Origin: Acetobacteraceae bacterium
Lineage (GTDB): Bacteria; Pseudomonadota; Alphaproteobacteria; Acetobacterales; Acetobacteraceae
Direction of reading: 5' to 3'
Length of the DNA: 8,938 bases
Assembly (NCBI GenBank): GCA_003164305.1
Contig: PLSZ01000218.1
Coordinates: forward strand, 754 to 9,691
Of this stretch, positions 1 to 6,283 are shown in pieces. Under the pieces are notes generated by a model. That model saw nothing but the letters and a program-made list of their open reading frames with translations. It ran no database searches and was not told where the DNA came from. The translations under genes were made by a program, and so were the position numbers. How positions within the stretch are numbered: the stretch's first letter is position 1; each line of letters opens with the position of its first letter.

Positions 1-10
1 CCGGACCCCA

Positions 11-53
11 CGAGGGGCGCTGCCCTTCGACCCCGCCAAGGGCTTGCCCTTGG
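11..53. repeat. Two adjacent GC-rich hairpins
   Basis: Two short inverted repeats lie back to back. The first pairs 11-18 with 22-29 (8 bp with one G-T pair, 3-nt loop). The second pairs CCAAGGGC (36-43) perfectly with GCCCTTGG (46-53), leaving a 2-nt loop. No coding sequence with credible composition overlaps them. They resemble the GC-rich stem-loops scattered between genes in Acetobacteraceae (from memory, not searched). They could be part of a terminator for a gene left of the window, but no T-tract follows, so the role is open. Confidence 0.5.
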
Positions 54-64
54 AACCACTCATT

Positions 65-138
65 TTGGTGGGTTCTTTGGGGAGGGCCAACCCAGACCTT
101 GAAAGGTCTCGGTCGGCCCTCCCCAAAGAACCCACCAA
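65..138. repeat. Long inverted repeat (24-bp perfect arms)
   Basis: The arm at 65-88 is the exact reverse complement of the arm at 115-138. They enclose 26 nt, within which 94-100 (AGACCTT) pairs again with 103-109 (AAGGTCT). The whole unit can fold into one long stem-loop with a side-loop. Neither end carries the T-run expected of a simple intrinsic terminator. It may be an interspersed palindromic repeat (REP/MITE-like) or a transcriptional barrier beyond the 3' end of the hydrolase gene. The sequence shows the structure directly, but its function is unknown. Confidence 0.75.
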
Positions 139-197
139 TGGACGGATTGCAAAGGCGTGCCGGAGCCTGCCCCCGGGCTTGACCCGGAGGCTGGGGT

Positions 198-240
198 CGA
201 GGGGGCAAAGCCCCTCGCGGGGTTTGGGGCGGAGCCCCAA
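198..240 (-). terminator. Tandem hairpins downstream of the hydrolase gene
   Basis: Two stem-loops lie just beyond the stop codon of the minus-strand hydrolase gene that ends at 252. One pairs TTGGGGC (224-230) with GCCCCAA (234-240) around a 3-nt loop. The other pairs CGAGGGG (198-204) with CCCCTCG (211-217). On the minus strand they read GGGGCTCCGCCCC then AGGGGCTTTGCCCC. Their position suggests transcription termination or mRNA 3'-end protection. No poly-U tract follows, so a classical intrinsic terminator is not proven. Confidence 0.45.
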
Positions 241-251
241 CGCCAGCCTCG

Positions 252-1067
252 CTAACGCCGCGGCACGTGCTTGCTCACGAAGTCCGCGGCGGCGGCGATG
301 GCGCCGGCTTCAATGAGGTCGACATGGTCGGCGTCCGGGGCGATCCATAGTTCCTTGGGCTCGGGGGCGGCCGCGTGGATCGCCTCGCCCATGGCGAGCG
401 GGATGATTTGGTCGCGAGCGCCGTGCATCACCAGAACGGGGGCCTGAACGGAGGCGATGGCGCGGCTGGATTCGAAACGATCTCGCAACAGCCAGCGCAC
501 CGGGACGAACGGGAAGCGTGCGACGGCCAGATCGGTGATGCTGGTGTATGGCGCTTCCAGCAGGAGCGCCGCGACCGGTTGCTCGGCCGCCAGTTGGATC
601 GCGAGGCCGGAACCGAGGGATTCTCCCCACAGCAGGATGCGCGACGGCGGGATACCGAGCGCGCCGACGGCGTTCAGGGCGGCGTCGGCGTCCAGCCGCA
701 GACCGGCCTCGGAGTGCGAGCCGGGGTTGCCGCCGAAGCCGCGATATTCCGGCAGGAACACGCCCCAGCCGAGGCGGCTCAGCGGGCCGATCCGATAGGC
801 GCGGTGACCGATATTGCCCGCGTTGCCGTGCAGATGCAGGACGACGAAGCCGTCCTCGGACGCGGGCGGCAGATACCACGCCAACAGGGTCAGTCCGTCC
901 GATGTGGTGAAGGTCAACGAGCGCAGGCCAGGGACAGCGGCGCGGGCGAGGTCTGGCGGTGTCTGATCGGGATGGAACAGGATTTGCCGCTGCAGCAGGA
1001 ACAAAGCGGCGGCGACGAGGCCATAAGCGAACAGCAGCCCGCACGCACCGATCAACGCGATTCGCAT
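252..1067 (-). CDS. Membrane-anchored alpha/beta hydrolase (Bem46/ABHD13-like)
   Basis: The product is a 271-aa serine hydrolase of the alpha/beta fold. An N-terminal hydrophobic segment (about residues 3-25, no obvious cleavage site) should act as a membrane anchor, probably leaving the catalytic domain in the periplasm. The oxyanion-side motif HGNAGN spans 80-85. The nucleophile elbow GESLGSG gives Ser150, Asp219 in GARDQ is the likely acid, and His248 in DADHVD is the base, so the triad is complete. The length and the HGNAGN/GxSLGSG pattern match the Bem46/ABHD13/17-type hydrolases, whose bacterial substrates are mostly unknown; esters or thioesters are likely. The start is fixed by a GGGGGAAG ribosome binding site 5 nt upstream of the ATG. 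A TATGAT box at 1096-1091 could be its -10 element, but I see no matching -35. The gene is divergent from the VOC gene. The fold is confident, the substrate is not. Confidence 0.9.
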   Translation of the reverse strand: MRIALIGACGLLFAYGLVAAALFLLQRQILFHPDQTPPDLARAAVPGLRSLTFTTSDGLTLLAWYLPPASEDGFVVLHLHGNAGNIGHRAYRIGPLSRLGWGVFLPEYRGFGGNPGSHSEAGLRLDADAALNAVGALGIPPSRILLWGESLGSGLAIQLAAEQPVAALLLEAPYTSITDLAVARFPFVPVRWLLRDRFESSRAIASVQAPVLVMHGARDQIIPLAMGEAIHAAAPEPKELWIAPDADHVDLIEAGAIAAAADFVSKHVPRR

Positions 1068-1226
1068 GCGACTTCCCCCAATCCCGGTTGATCATAAAAT
1101 AGCCCGGCCGGTTTGGCGCGTGGAAAGCGGGGGCGGCGGCGCGCCGCGTTACGGCATTGGATTGGAGAACCCTTCCCTCGGCGCGCGTCCCATGATCAGA
1201 ATGGGGCCGCCGCCGGAGGAACTGGC

Positions 1227-1649
1227 ATGTTTCACATCACGCACCTGGACCACGTGGTTTTGCGGGTCACCGATCTGCGGGCCACGATGAAATTCTACAT
1301 CGATGTACTGGGCTGTTCCGTCGAGAAAGTGCAGGAGGAGCTTGGCCTGTATCAGCTTCGCGCCGGCAGCGCGTTGATCGACCTGGTGCCGATCGATGGC
1401 GAACTGGGGCGGCGCGGCGGGGCGGCACCGGGCAAGGAAGCGCGGAACATGGATCATTTCTGTTTGCGGGTGGAGCCGTATGACGCGGACGCGATCATCG
1501 CGCATTTGCGGAGTCATGGGGTGGAGACGGGACCGGTCGCGTCACGTTATGGCGCGGAGGGCCAGGGGCCGTCGATTTATGCCCAGGATCCGGAGGGCAA
1601 CACGGTTGAGTTGAAGGGACCGCCGTGGCCGGCGGGCTCGGCGGGTTAA
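1227..1649 (+). CDS. VOC family (glyoxalase/dioxygenase-fold) protein
   Basis: The product is a 140-aa protein of the vicinal oxygen chelate superfamily. It has two beta-alpha-beta-beta-beta modules: residues 3-55, beginning ITHLDHVVLRVTDL, and residues 72-130, beginning NMDHFCLRVE and ending DPEGNTVELK. Putative metal ligands are His9, His77 and Glu128. The overall layout recalls the STM3117-like lactoylglutathione lyase/virulence-protein branch of the family (from memory). The reaction cannot be assigned: glyoxalase, thiol transferase and dioxygenase activities all occur on this fold. The start is chosen at 1227 because GGAGGA (1215-1220) sits 6 nt upstream and the VOC fold begins immediately. 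The same frame is open back to 1113, but that stretch encodes low-complexity basic sequence. The protein has no signal peptide, so it is probably cytoplasmic. The gene is convergent with the lipoprotein gene, and I saw no clear terminator in the 111-bp gap. Confidence 0.9.
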   Translation: MFHITHLDHVVLRVTDLRATMKFYIDVLGCSVEKVQEELGLYQLRAGSALIDLVPIDGELGRRGGAAPGKEARNMDHFCLRVEPYDADAIIAHLRSHGVETGPVASRYGAEGQGPSIYAQDPEGNTVELKGPPWPAGSAG

Positions 1650-1760
1650 GCAATTCTCTCGAGGTTGGAGCCCAAAATAAAGCCCGGCCAGGGTGCGCCC
1701 GCGGTTATCAGCCTTGGTCCGTGTTCCAGTCCGCGCGACCCTGCTCAGGCCCTCGCCGTA

Positions 1761-2510
1761 TTACGGCTTCGCGGGCGTTGTCGTGGGAGCGAAAGCCGAC
1801 GGTACTTCCGGCGGTGTAATGAGTGGCGGCGGCGCGGTTGACGGCGCACCGAACGCGGCGGGGAGTTGCGGCGGGACGGCGGCCTCGGCCGGCACGGGCG
1901 GGGTGATCGCCGCGACCGGAGGCGACGCTCCCGCGGTGGCGGGGTGAGCGGTGGGTTCCTCGGCGGACGGCGGGTGAGCATCGGCGGAGGGTTGCGCGGG
2001 CGGCGGCGTAGGTTTGGCCGTGACCTTCGCGGGCGGCTCGAACGGCACCGTGTAATCCGGCACGACGCGGGCCTGCGGGCCGGCGATGACCAGCACTTTC
2101 TGGCCGACCGACAACGCTTTCTCGTCTTTCTGCGCGACGCTGATCATGTCGCCGTTGGCTTTGCGCACGATATATTCGAAGCCGTCGGTGTCGCCGACGA
2201 TGTGCTCGGTCGCGACGCCGGCGATCCCGCCGATCAAGGAGCCGCCGATCGCCGCGAAGGCGCTGGTTGGACCCACGCCGACCTGCGATCCGGCGACCCC
2301 GCCGGCCGCCGCGCCCGCCACGCCGCCCACGGCGCCTTGCGCGCTGATATGCACCGGCCGCACGCCGGCGATGACGCCGGACTCGACCTTGGCGGCTTGC
2401 TGCGCGGCGTTGTTGGCATAGGTATCGGGCGAATAGCTCGGCCCGCACCCGCTCAGCGCGACGGCCGCCGGTGCGACAATGACCAGCGCGATGAAAAAGC
2501 GACTCAACAA
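1761..2510 (-). CDS. SlyB-like outer-membrane lipoprotein with proline-rich tail
   Basis: Counting from TTG at 2510, residues 1-22 form a lipoprotein signal peptide (LLSRFF, hydrophobic core, lipobox LSGC) with Cys22 as the lipidated residue. Gly at +2 means no Asp retention signal, so an outer-membrane location is likely. VESGVIAGVRPVHI (42-55), a glycine-zipper region (about 59-106, repeated GGxxG) and a small beta domain (111-155, EYIVRKANGD...VGQKVLVI...ARVV) follow the SlyB/Pcp plan. Residues 156-249 are an extra proline/alanine-rich tail with about 30 prolines in 94 residues, absent from classical SlyB (about 155 aa). The TTG start is preferred because GGAG (2519-2516) lies 5 nt upstream and gives a normal-length signal peptide. 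In-frame ATGs at 2540 and 2546 are alternatives with weaker ribosome binding sites. SlyB proteins form oligomers that stabilise the outer membrane under stress; that role here is inferred by family. Confidence 0.85.
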   Translation of the reverse strand: MLSRFFIALVIVAPAAVALSGCGPSYSPDTYANNAAQQAAKVESGVIAGVRPVHISAQGAVGGVAGAAAGGVAGSQVGVGPTSAFAAIGGSLIGGIAGVATEHIVGDTDGFEYIVRKANGDMISVAQKDEKALSVGQKVLVIAGPQARVVPDYTVPFEPPAKVTAKPTPPPAQPSADAHPPSAEEPTAHPATAGASPPVAAITPPVPAEAAVPPQLPAAFGAPSTAPPPLITPPEVPSAFAPTTTPAKP

Positions 2511-2540
2511 GGTGACTCCGTCGTTCCTGGTCTCGCGCAT

Positions 2541-2569
2541 ACACATTGGCGAAATCGCCCTTGCGTCAA
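2541..2569 (-). promoter_or_regulatory. Candidate promoter for the SlyB-like gene
   Basis: On the minus strand, TTGACG (2569-2564) matches five of six positions of a sigma-70 -35 box. A 17-nt spacer leads to a weak -10 candidate, ATGTGT (2546-2541). If real, transcription would start near 2535. That would exclude the ATG starts at 2540/2546 and support the TTG start at 2510. The poor -10 keeps confidence low. Confidence 0.3.
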
Positions 2570-2601
2570 CCCTGAGCGCGCGGCGTGGCGTTAATGTGGC
2601 G

Positions 2602-2623
2602 ATCACTTAAGGTGATATGTGAT
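2602..2623. promoter_or_regulatory. Clustered GTGAT/ATCAC half-sites (possible operator)
   Basis: In the region between the divergent lipoprotein and substrate-binding-protein genes, ATCAC (2602-2606) is followed by GTGAT at 2612-2616 and again at 2619-2623. The first two form an imperfect palindrome, TCACTTAAGGTGA (2603-2615). Symmetric half-sites in a divergent intergenic region could bind a dimeric regulator, but no cognate regulator gene is nearby and chance is possible. Confidence 0.2.
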
Positions 2624-2756
2624 GCACCGCCTTCACGTGGATTTTTGCCCCGGAGAAGCGTCCTCGGAAACGCGCACGGAAACCCCGACTGGAGCGCCCC
2701 TGGCCCGGAGCGTCGATCCTCCGCTACCATCGCGTCCGAGAACGGGGGATACCGGG

Positions 2757-4352
2757 ATGACGTGGCGACTGGCGTGGCTGGCGTTGCTGGCTCTGACGAT
2801 CGGCTGGCCGCGGCCGATTCAGGCCCAGGAGCCAAAACACGGCGGCGTGTTGCGCGTGTTTCATCGCGACAGCCCGGCCAGCCCGTCGATCCTGGAGGAG
2901 TCGAGCGATTCGGTGACCGCCCCATTCATGGCGGTGTTCAACAATCTCGTGCTTTTCAAACAGGACGAGCCGCGGAATACGGTCGATAGCATCGAGCCCG
3001 AACTGGCCACGTCGTGGGCCTGGAACGCCGACAACACCGCGTTGAGTTTCACGCTGCGGCAAGGCGTGCGCTGGCATGACGGCAAGCCGTTCACCGCGGC
3101 GGACGTGAAATGCACGTGGGATTATCTGCTCGGCCGCTCGGCGACGCCGTTGCGCAACAATCCGCGCAACGGCTGGTATCATAACCTGAAAGACGTGATC
3201 CCGGATGGCGATTTCAAGGTCACGTTCCGGCTTGGCCGGCCGCAGCCGGCGTTGTTGTCGCTGCTGGCGTCAGGCTATTCGGCGATTTACCCTTGTCACG
3301 TGCCGCCTCGGGAGATGCGGGCGCATCCGATCGGGACCGGACCGTTCAAATTTGTCGAGTTTCGCGCCAACGAGTCGATCAAACTGACGCGCGACACGGA
3401 TTACTGGCGTCCCGACAGGCCGTATCTGGATGGGATCGAATGGACGATCGTGCCCAACCGCTCCACCTCCGTCATGGCATTCGCCGCCGGCCGGTTCGAC
3501 ATGACGTTTCCGAACGAAATCACGGCGCCTGTGTTGCGGGATCTTAAATTGCAGGAGCCGGCGGCGATTTGCCGGATGGTGGCGAACAATTGCGCGATCA
3601 ACGTGCTGGTGAACCGGGAGAAGCCGCCGTTCGACGATCCCGATATCCGCCGCGCGCTGGCTTTATCGCTGGACCGGCAAACGTTCATCGACATTCTGAC
3701 CGACGGCAACGGCGTGGTTGGCGGCGCGATGCAGCCGGCGCCGGAAGGCAGTTGGGGCATGCCGCCGGAGCTGCTGGCGACCGTGCCCGGCTATGGCCGC
3801 GATATCGAGGCGAACCGCGCGGAAGCGCGCAAGCTGATGGAGAAGCACGGCTATGGTCCCGACAACCGGCTGAAGCTGACGGTGAACGCGCGTAACGTGC
3901 CGGCGCACCGGGAGCCGGGGGTGCTGCTGGTGGAGATGCTGCGGCACATTTATATCGACGCCGAACTGGTGCCGATCGACACGGCGGCGTGGTTTCCGAA
4001 GATCACCCGCAAAGACTACACGATCGGCCCCAACATCACGTGCGGCGCGGTGGACGATCCGGACCAGAATTTTTATGAGAACTACGCGTGCGGGTCGGCG
4101 CGCAATTTCACGCAGTATTGCAACAAAGAGCTGGAACCGCTGTTCGACCGGCAATCGATGGAGACCGATGTCGCGAAGCGGCGGGCGATGGTGTGGGACA
4201 TCGACCGGAAATTGCAGGAGGATCTGGCGCGGCCGATCCTGTACCACAACAAGGCGGCGACCTGTTGGCAACCGGCGGTGCATGGCATCACGCCGATGGT
4301 GAACAGCGTGTACAACTGGCCCAGGTTTGAAGACGTCTGGCTGGACCGGTAG
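2757..4352 (+). CDS. ABC transporter substrate-binding protein, family 5 (peptide/nickel type)
   Basis: The product is a 531-aa periplasmic solute-binding protein of the SBP_bac_5 (DppA/OppA/NikA) family. Residues 1-24 form a Sec signal peptide (MTWR, hydrophobic core) with likely cleavage after IQA. KHGGVLRV (27-34) opens the mature domain. LRQGVRWHDGKPFTAADV (100-117) is the family signature, followed by PIGTGPFKF (191-199), YWRPDRPYLDGIEW (216-229) and PFDDPDIRRALALSLDR (291-307). Length is normal for the family. The start at 2757 is chosen because GGGGGA (2744-2749) lies 7 nt upstream and the signal peptide begins there; the same frame is open upstream to 2619 without signal-like sequence. 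Several cysteines (for example 119, 180, 272, 279 and a cluster near the C terminus) could form periplasmic disulfides. No permease or ATPase gene is adjacent, so the protein either serves a transporter encoded elsewhere or is an orphan. Specificity (peptides, opines, metals, glycosides) cannot be read from sequence. Confidence 0.93.
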   Translation: MTWRLAWLALLALTIGWPRPIQAQEPKHGGVLRVFHRDSPASPSILEESSDSVTAPFMAVFNNLVLFKQDEPRNTVDSIEPELATSWAWNADNTALSFTLRQGVRWHDGKPFTAADVKCTWDYLLGRSATPLRNNPRNGWYHNLKDVIPDGDFKVTFRLGRPQPALLSLLASGYSAIYPCHVPPREMRAHPIGTGPFKFVEFRANESIKLTRDTDYWRPDRPYLDGIEWTIVPNRSTSVMAFAAGRFDMTFPNEITAPVLRDLKLQEPAAICRMVANNCAINVLVNREKPPFDDPDIRRALALSLDRQTFIDILTDGNGVVGGAMQPAPEGSWGMPPELLATVPGYGRDIEANRAEARKLMEKHGYGPDNRLKLTVNARNVPAHREPGVLLVEMLRHIYIDAELVPIDTAAWFPKITRKDYTIGPNITCGAVDDPDQNFYENYACGSARNFTQYCNKELEPLFDRQSMETDVAKRRAMVWDIDRKLQEDLARPILYHNKAATCWQPAVHGITPMVNSVYNWPRFEDVWLDR

Positions 4353-4372
4353 CCGTTCGAACGGTGGATTTT
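4353..4372 (+). terminator. Weak terminator-like palindrome after the SBP gene
   Basis: Immediately after the TAG stop there is a perfect 12-bp palindrome, CCGTTCGAACGG (4353-4364), which could fold as a 4-bp stem with a TCGA loop. Four T residues follow at 4369-4372. The stem is short, so this is only a candidate for ending the substrate-binding-protein transcript. Confidence 0.25.
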
Positions 4373-4374
4373 GC

Positions 4375-4404
4375 TTGACCGGTCCGGGCGCGCGCTCTTA
4401 AGGT
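4375..4404 (+). promoter_or_regulatory. Candidate promoter upstream of the amidase gene
   Basis: TTGACC (4375-4380) matches five of six -35 positions. An 18-nt spacer leads to TAAGGT (4399-4404), which keeps the key T, A and final T of a -10 box. It would leave a leader of roughly 230 nt before the amidase ATG at 4642. Within 4405-4626 I found no convincing small gene, riboswitch or attenuator. Confidence 0.25.
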
Positions 4405-4641
4405 ATCTCACTGATTGATTTTGTCTCACGGGTGGAGCGTCGCCGCAAGCCACGCCCGATCCCGATGGTCCGGTGCGATCTCCCGCATGGTTGGCGTGAC
4501 TGCCGCGACTGATTGTCGCGCGGGTCGTCGCTGACGATTTTTCCCGTGTGCCGCTGTTGGGGCGGCCGATCTCTGGATTGGCTCGCGGCTTTCGCCGGCG
4601 GGCGGACGCGCTCCGGCGCGCGGATCAGGAGGAGTTCCGAC

Positions 4642-5253
4642 ATGGCCTGGTACGACGATCGCGACGGTACGAAATTGCTGACCAATCCTTTTGCCCAGGG
4701 TGCGAAGGGCTCGAACGGGACGGTGAAGCGGGTGGTGATCCATACTGTCGGCTATCCCGACGGGGCCGCGAGGACCGAGAAGAATCAGGCACCGAGTTGC
4801 TGGAGCGAATGGAATGGCAAGAGCACCGAAAAGTTTCGCGTCTCGGCGCATTTCTGCATCGAACTGGACGGAAGGGTGATCCAGTTCGTCGATACCGCCG
4901 ACATCGCTTACGGGACCGGATGGCTGACCGGTGGCTCGGTGCATATCGAGCACGCGGGCACTCACCCGTACGAAATGACCGATACGCAGTTGCACAACAG
5001 CGCCGATCTGGTGGCGTGGCTGAAGATGATGCATCCGGAAATGACTCTGGAACTGACCGGAACGAGTATCGCCGACCCGGGCGATCCGGAGAAGCCAGGC
5101 ATTACCTGTCACCACTTCATCCAGCAGGTATACCACAAGAAATGGCCGGACAGGGATATTACCTTCAAAGCCTGTCCGGGAACCGGGGTCATTGGCCAGC
5201 TCCCGGTTTTGTCGTCTCTGGCGAAGACATATTACGGCGTGATGTACAGTTAA
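4642..5253 (+). CDS. N-acetylmuramoyl-L-alanine amidase (Amidase_2/PGRP fold), no signal peptide
   Basis: The product is a 203-aa zinc amidase expected to cut the bond between N-acetylmuramic acid and L-alanine in peptidoglycan. By comparison with T7 lysozyme and AmpD, the zinc ligands are His34 (VVIHT), His157 (TCHHF) and Cys178 (KACPG). Lys176 matches the T7 catalytic Lys two residues before Cys. VSAHFCIELDGRVIQ (67-81) and SVHIEHAG (99-106, Glu103 aligning with AmpD Glu116) are typical core strands. The tyrosine before the core histidine of T7 lysozyme is Ala69 here. The N terminus (MAWYDDRDGTK) is hydrophilic, with neither a signal peptide nor a membrane segment, so export is not evident. 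The AGGAGGAG site (4627-4634), 7 nt before ATG, fixes the start; the frame is open back to 4513 but that part is not protein-like. Possible roles are AmpD-like muropeptide recycling, a prophage-type endolysin, or a secreted effector. No holin, phage or secretion genes are nearby. Confidence 0.88.
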   Translation: MAWYDDRDGTKLLTNPFAQGAKGSNGTVKRVVIHTVGYPDGAARTEKNQAPSCWSEWNGKSTEKFRVSAHFCIELDGRVIQFVDTADIAYGTGWLTGGSVHIEHAGTHPYEMTDTQLHNSADLVAWLKMMHPEMTLELTGTSIADPGDPEKPGITCHHFIQQVYHKKWPDRDITFKACPGTGVIGQLPVLSSLAKTYYGVMYS

Positions 5254-5424
5254 GGACGCACCGGCTGGCAACGGACTCAGGCGATCGTCCCGGTCCGTGG
5301 GTGGTCCGTGGGGACGGGGGATCGATCAGACAAGAACACCGGTCGCTGTAGCCGCGATCGAATTCGTGTCGCGGAAGTTTCAGTCGCCTCGGCGGCGACC
5401 GTTGTTGGTGGCCTGACGGCGGAT
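5254..5424. other. Convergent intergenic region with hairpins and a short tandem repeat
   Basis: This gap lies between the convergent amidase and SDR genes. It contains an 11-bp near-exact tandem repeat (5292-5302 and 5303-5313, GGTCCGTGGG plus T or G). Two stem-loops follow: CCGCGA/TCGCGG (5352-5357 with 5369-5374, 11-nt loop that itself contains CGAATTCG) and GTCGCC/GGCGAC (5383-5388 with 5394-5399, 5-nt loop). Either hairpin could help end transcription from both sides. Neither is followed by a clear T-tract. I saw no gene here. Confidence 0.4.
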
Positions 5425-6198
5425 CTACCGCGGCGCCATGCGCAGCGCGCCGTCCAGGCGGATGACCTCACCGTTCAGGAAACGATTGGCGACGATGTGC
5501 AACGCCAGCGCGGCGTATTCCTCGGGCATCCCCAGCCGGCGCGGGAACGGCACCCCATCGCCCAGACTCTTCCGGACCTCCGGCGGCAATCCATCGACCA
5601 TCGGCGTGTGGAAGACGCCTGGGGCGATGGTCATGACCCGCACCCCGGCGCGCGCCAGTTCGCGCGCGATCGGCAAGGTCATGCCAACCACGCCGCCTTT
5701 CGACGCCGCGTACGCCGCCTGCCCCACCTGACCGTCGAACGCGGCGATCGAGGCGGTGTTGACGATGACGCCGCGCTCGTTATCTCCCTCTGGATCCTCC
5801 AGCGGATCCAACGCGTTCATTTCGGCGGCGGCGAGGCGGATCATGTTGAAGGTGCCGATCAGGTTGACGCGGATGACCCTCTCGAAGGCGTCCAGCTTCA
5901 ACGGTCCGTCGCGGCCGAGCACCCGGCCGGCGGTGCCGATGCCGGCGCAATTGATCAGCACGCGGGCCGGTCCGTGCGCGGCGCGCGCCGACGCGACGGC
6001 GGCCTCGGCGGACGCGGCGTCGGCCACGTCGCACCGGATCGCGATCCCGCCGATGGCCGAAGCATGGGCTTTCGCGGCCGTGTCATTGATATCGAACAAT
6101 GCGACCTTGCATCCGCTCGCGGATAATGCCGAAGCCGTGGCCGCGCCGAGGCCCGAACCGCCACCTGTCACGATCGCCGCCTGCCCATCCAACTTCAT
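5425..6198 (-). CDS. SDR family 3-hydroxyacyl-CoA dehydrogenase (HSD10-like)
   Basis: The product is a 257-aa classical short-chain dehydrogenase/reductase. The cofactor motif TGGGSGLG is at 11-18, with Asp36 at the end of the second strand, which favours NAD over NADP. NCAG (83-86), Asn112, Ser150, Tyr163 and Lys167 (YAASK) complete the catalytic tetrad. The long insertion before the catalytic serine (about 127-143), the APGVFHTPM segment (192-200), and the C-terminal [13 protein letters not shown] resemble HSD17B10-type enzymes, which oxidise 3-hydroxyacyl-CoA or 2-methyl-3-hydroxybutyryl-CoA in isoleucine and fatty-acid breakdown. Length (255-261 aa) also fits that group. Exact chain-length preference is inferred, not shown. 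The start at 6198 follows GGAAGGGG about 8 nt upstream; the frame continues to 6261 but overlaps the prpE promoter region and adds no fold. The gene is divergent from prpE, with 85 bp between start codons. Confidence 0.9.
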   Translation of the reverse strand: MKLDGQAAIVTGGGSGLGAATASALSASGCKVALFDINDTAAKAHASAIGGIAIRCDVADAASAEAAVASARAAHGPARVLINCAGIGTAGRVLGRDGPLKLDAFERVIRVNLIGTFNMIRLAAAEMNALDPLEDPEGDNERGVIVNTASIAAFDGQVGQAAYAASKGGVVGMTLPIARELARAGVRVMTIAPGVFHTPMVDGLPPEVRKSLGDGVPFPRRLGMPEEYAALALHIVANRFLNGEVIRLDGALRMAPR

Positions 6199-6221
6199 CC
6201 GCCCAACCCCTTCCGTTACGC

Positions 6222-6250
6222 TTGACCGTGGGGGCAGCGGGTCGGACAAA
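6222..6250 (+). promoter_or_regulatory. Candidate prpE promoter in the divergent SDR/prpE region
   Basis: TTGACC (6222-6227) matches five of six -35 positions. A 17-nt spacer leads to GACAAA (6245-6250), a weak -10. This would give a leader of about 27 nt carrying the prpE ribosome binding site. No equally good promoter was found for the SDR gene on the other strand. The shared 85-bp region would allow joint control. Confidence 0.3.
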
Positions 6251-6283
6251 CCGGACCACAAGTCAACAGAGGAAACCCCCGCG

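Noticed and set aside
44..316. 90-codon plus-strand frame through the hairpin region
   Set aside because: It spans inverted repeats and the 3' end of the hydrolase, and has no ribosome binding site or protein-like composition.
310..1095. Second long minus-strand frame over the hydrolase gene, and a 238-codon plus-strand frame at 375-1091
   Set aside because: Both overlap the hydrolase, whose triad and ribosome binding site are clear; their translations are Arg/Pro-rich or compositionally biased.
1650..1760. Possible tRNA or small RNA between the VOC and lipoprotein genes
   Set aside because: No cloverleaf, T-loop consensus or stable stem was found by eye.
1866..2594. 242-codon plus-strand frame across the SlyB-like gene
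   Set aside because: It is Arg/Gly-rich shadow sequence opposite a gene with a lipobox and SlyB domain.
2619..2756. Upstream extension of the substrate-binding protein from ATG 2619
   Set aside because: It would add 46 non-signal residues before a good Sec signal peptide that has its own GGGGGA site.
4426..5271. 281-codon minus-strand frame covering the amidase gene
   Set aside because: It is antisense to a gene with intact catalytic motifs and shows no signal or domain of its own.
5756..6283. In-frame open extension upstream of prpE that would make an 807-aa protein
   Set aside because: It runs antisense through the SDR gene, is low-complexity in sequence, and prpE has a proper ribosome binding site and family-typical N terminus at 6284.
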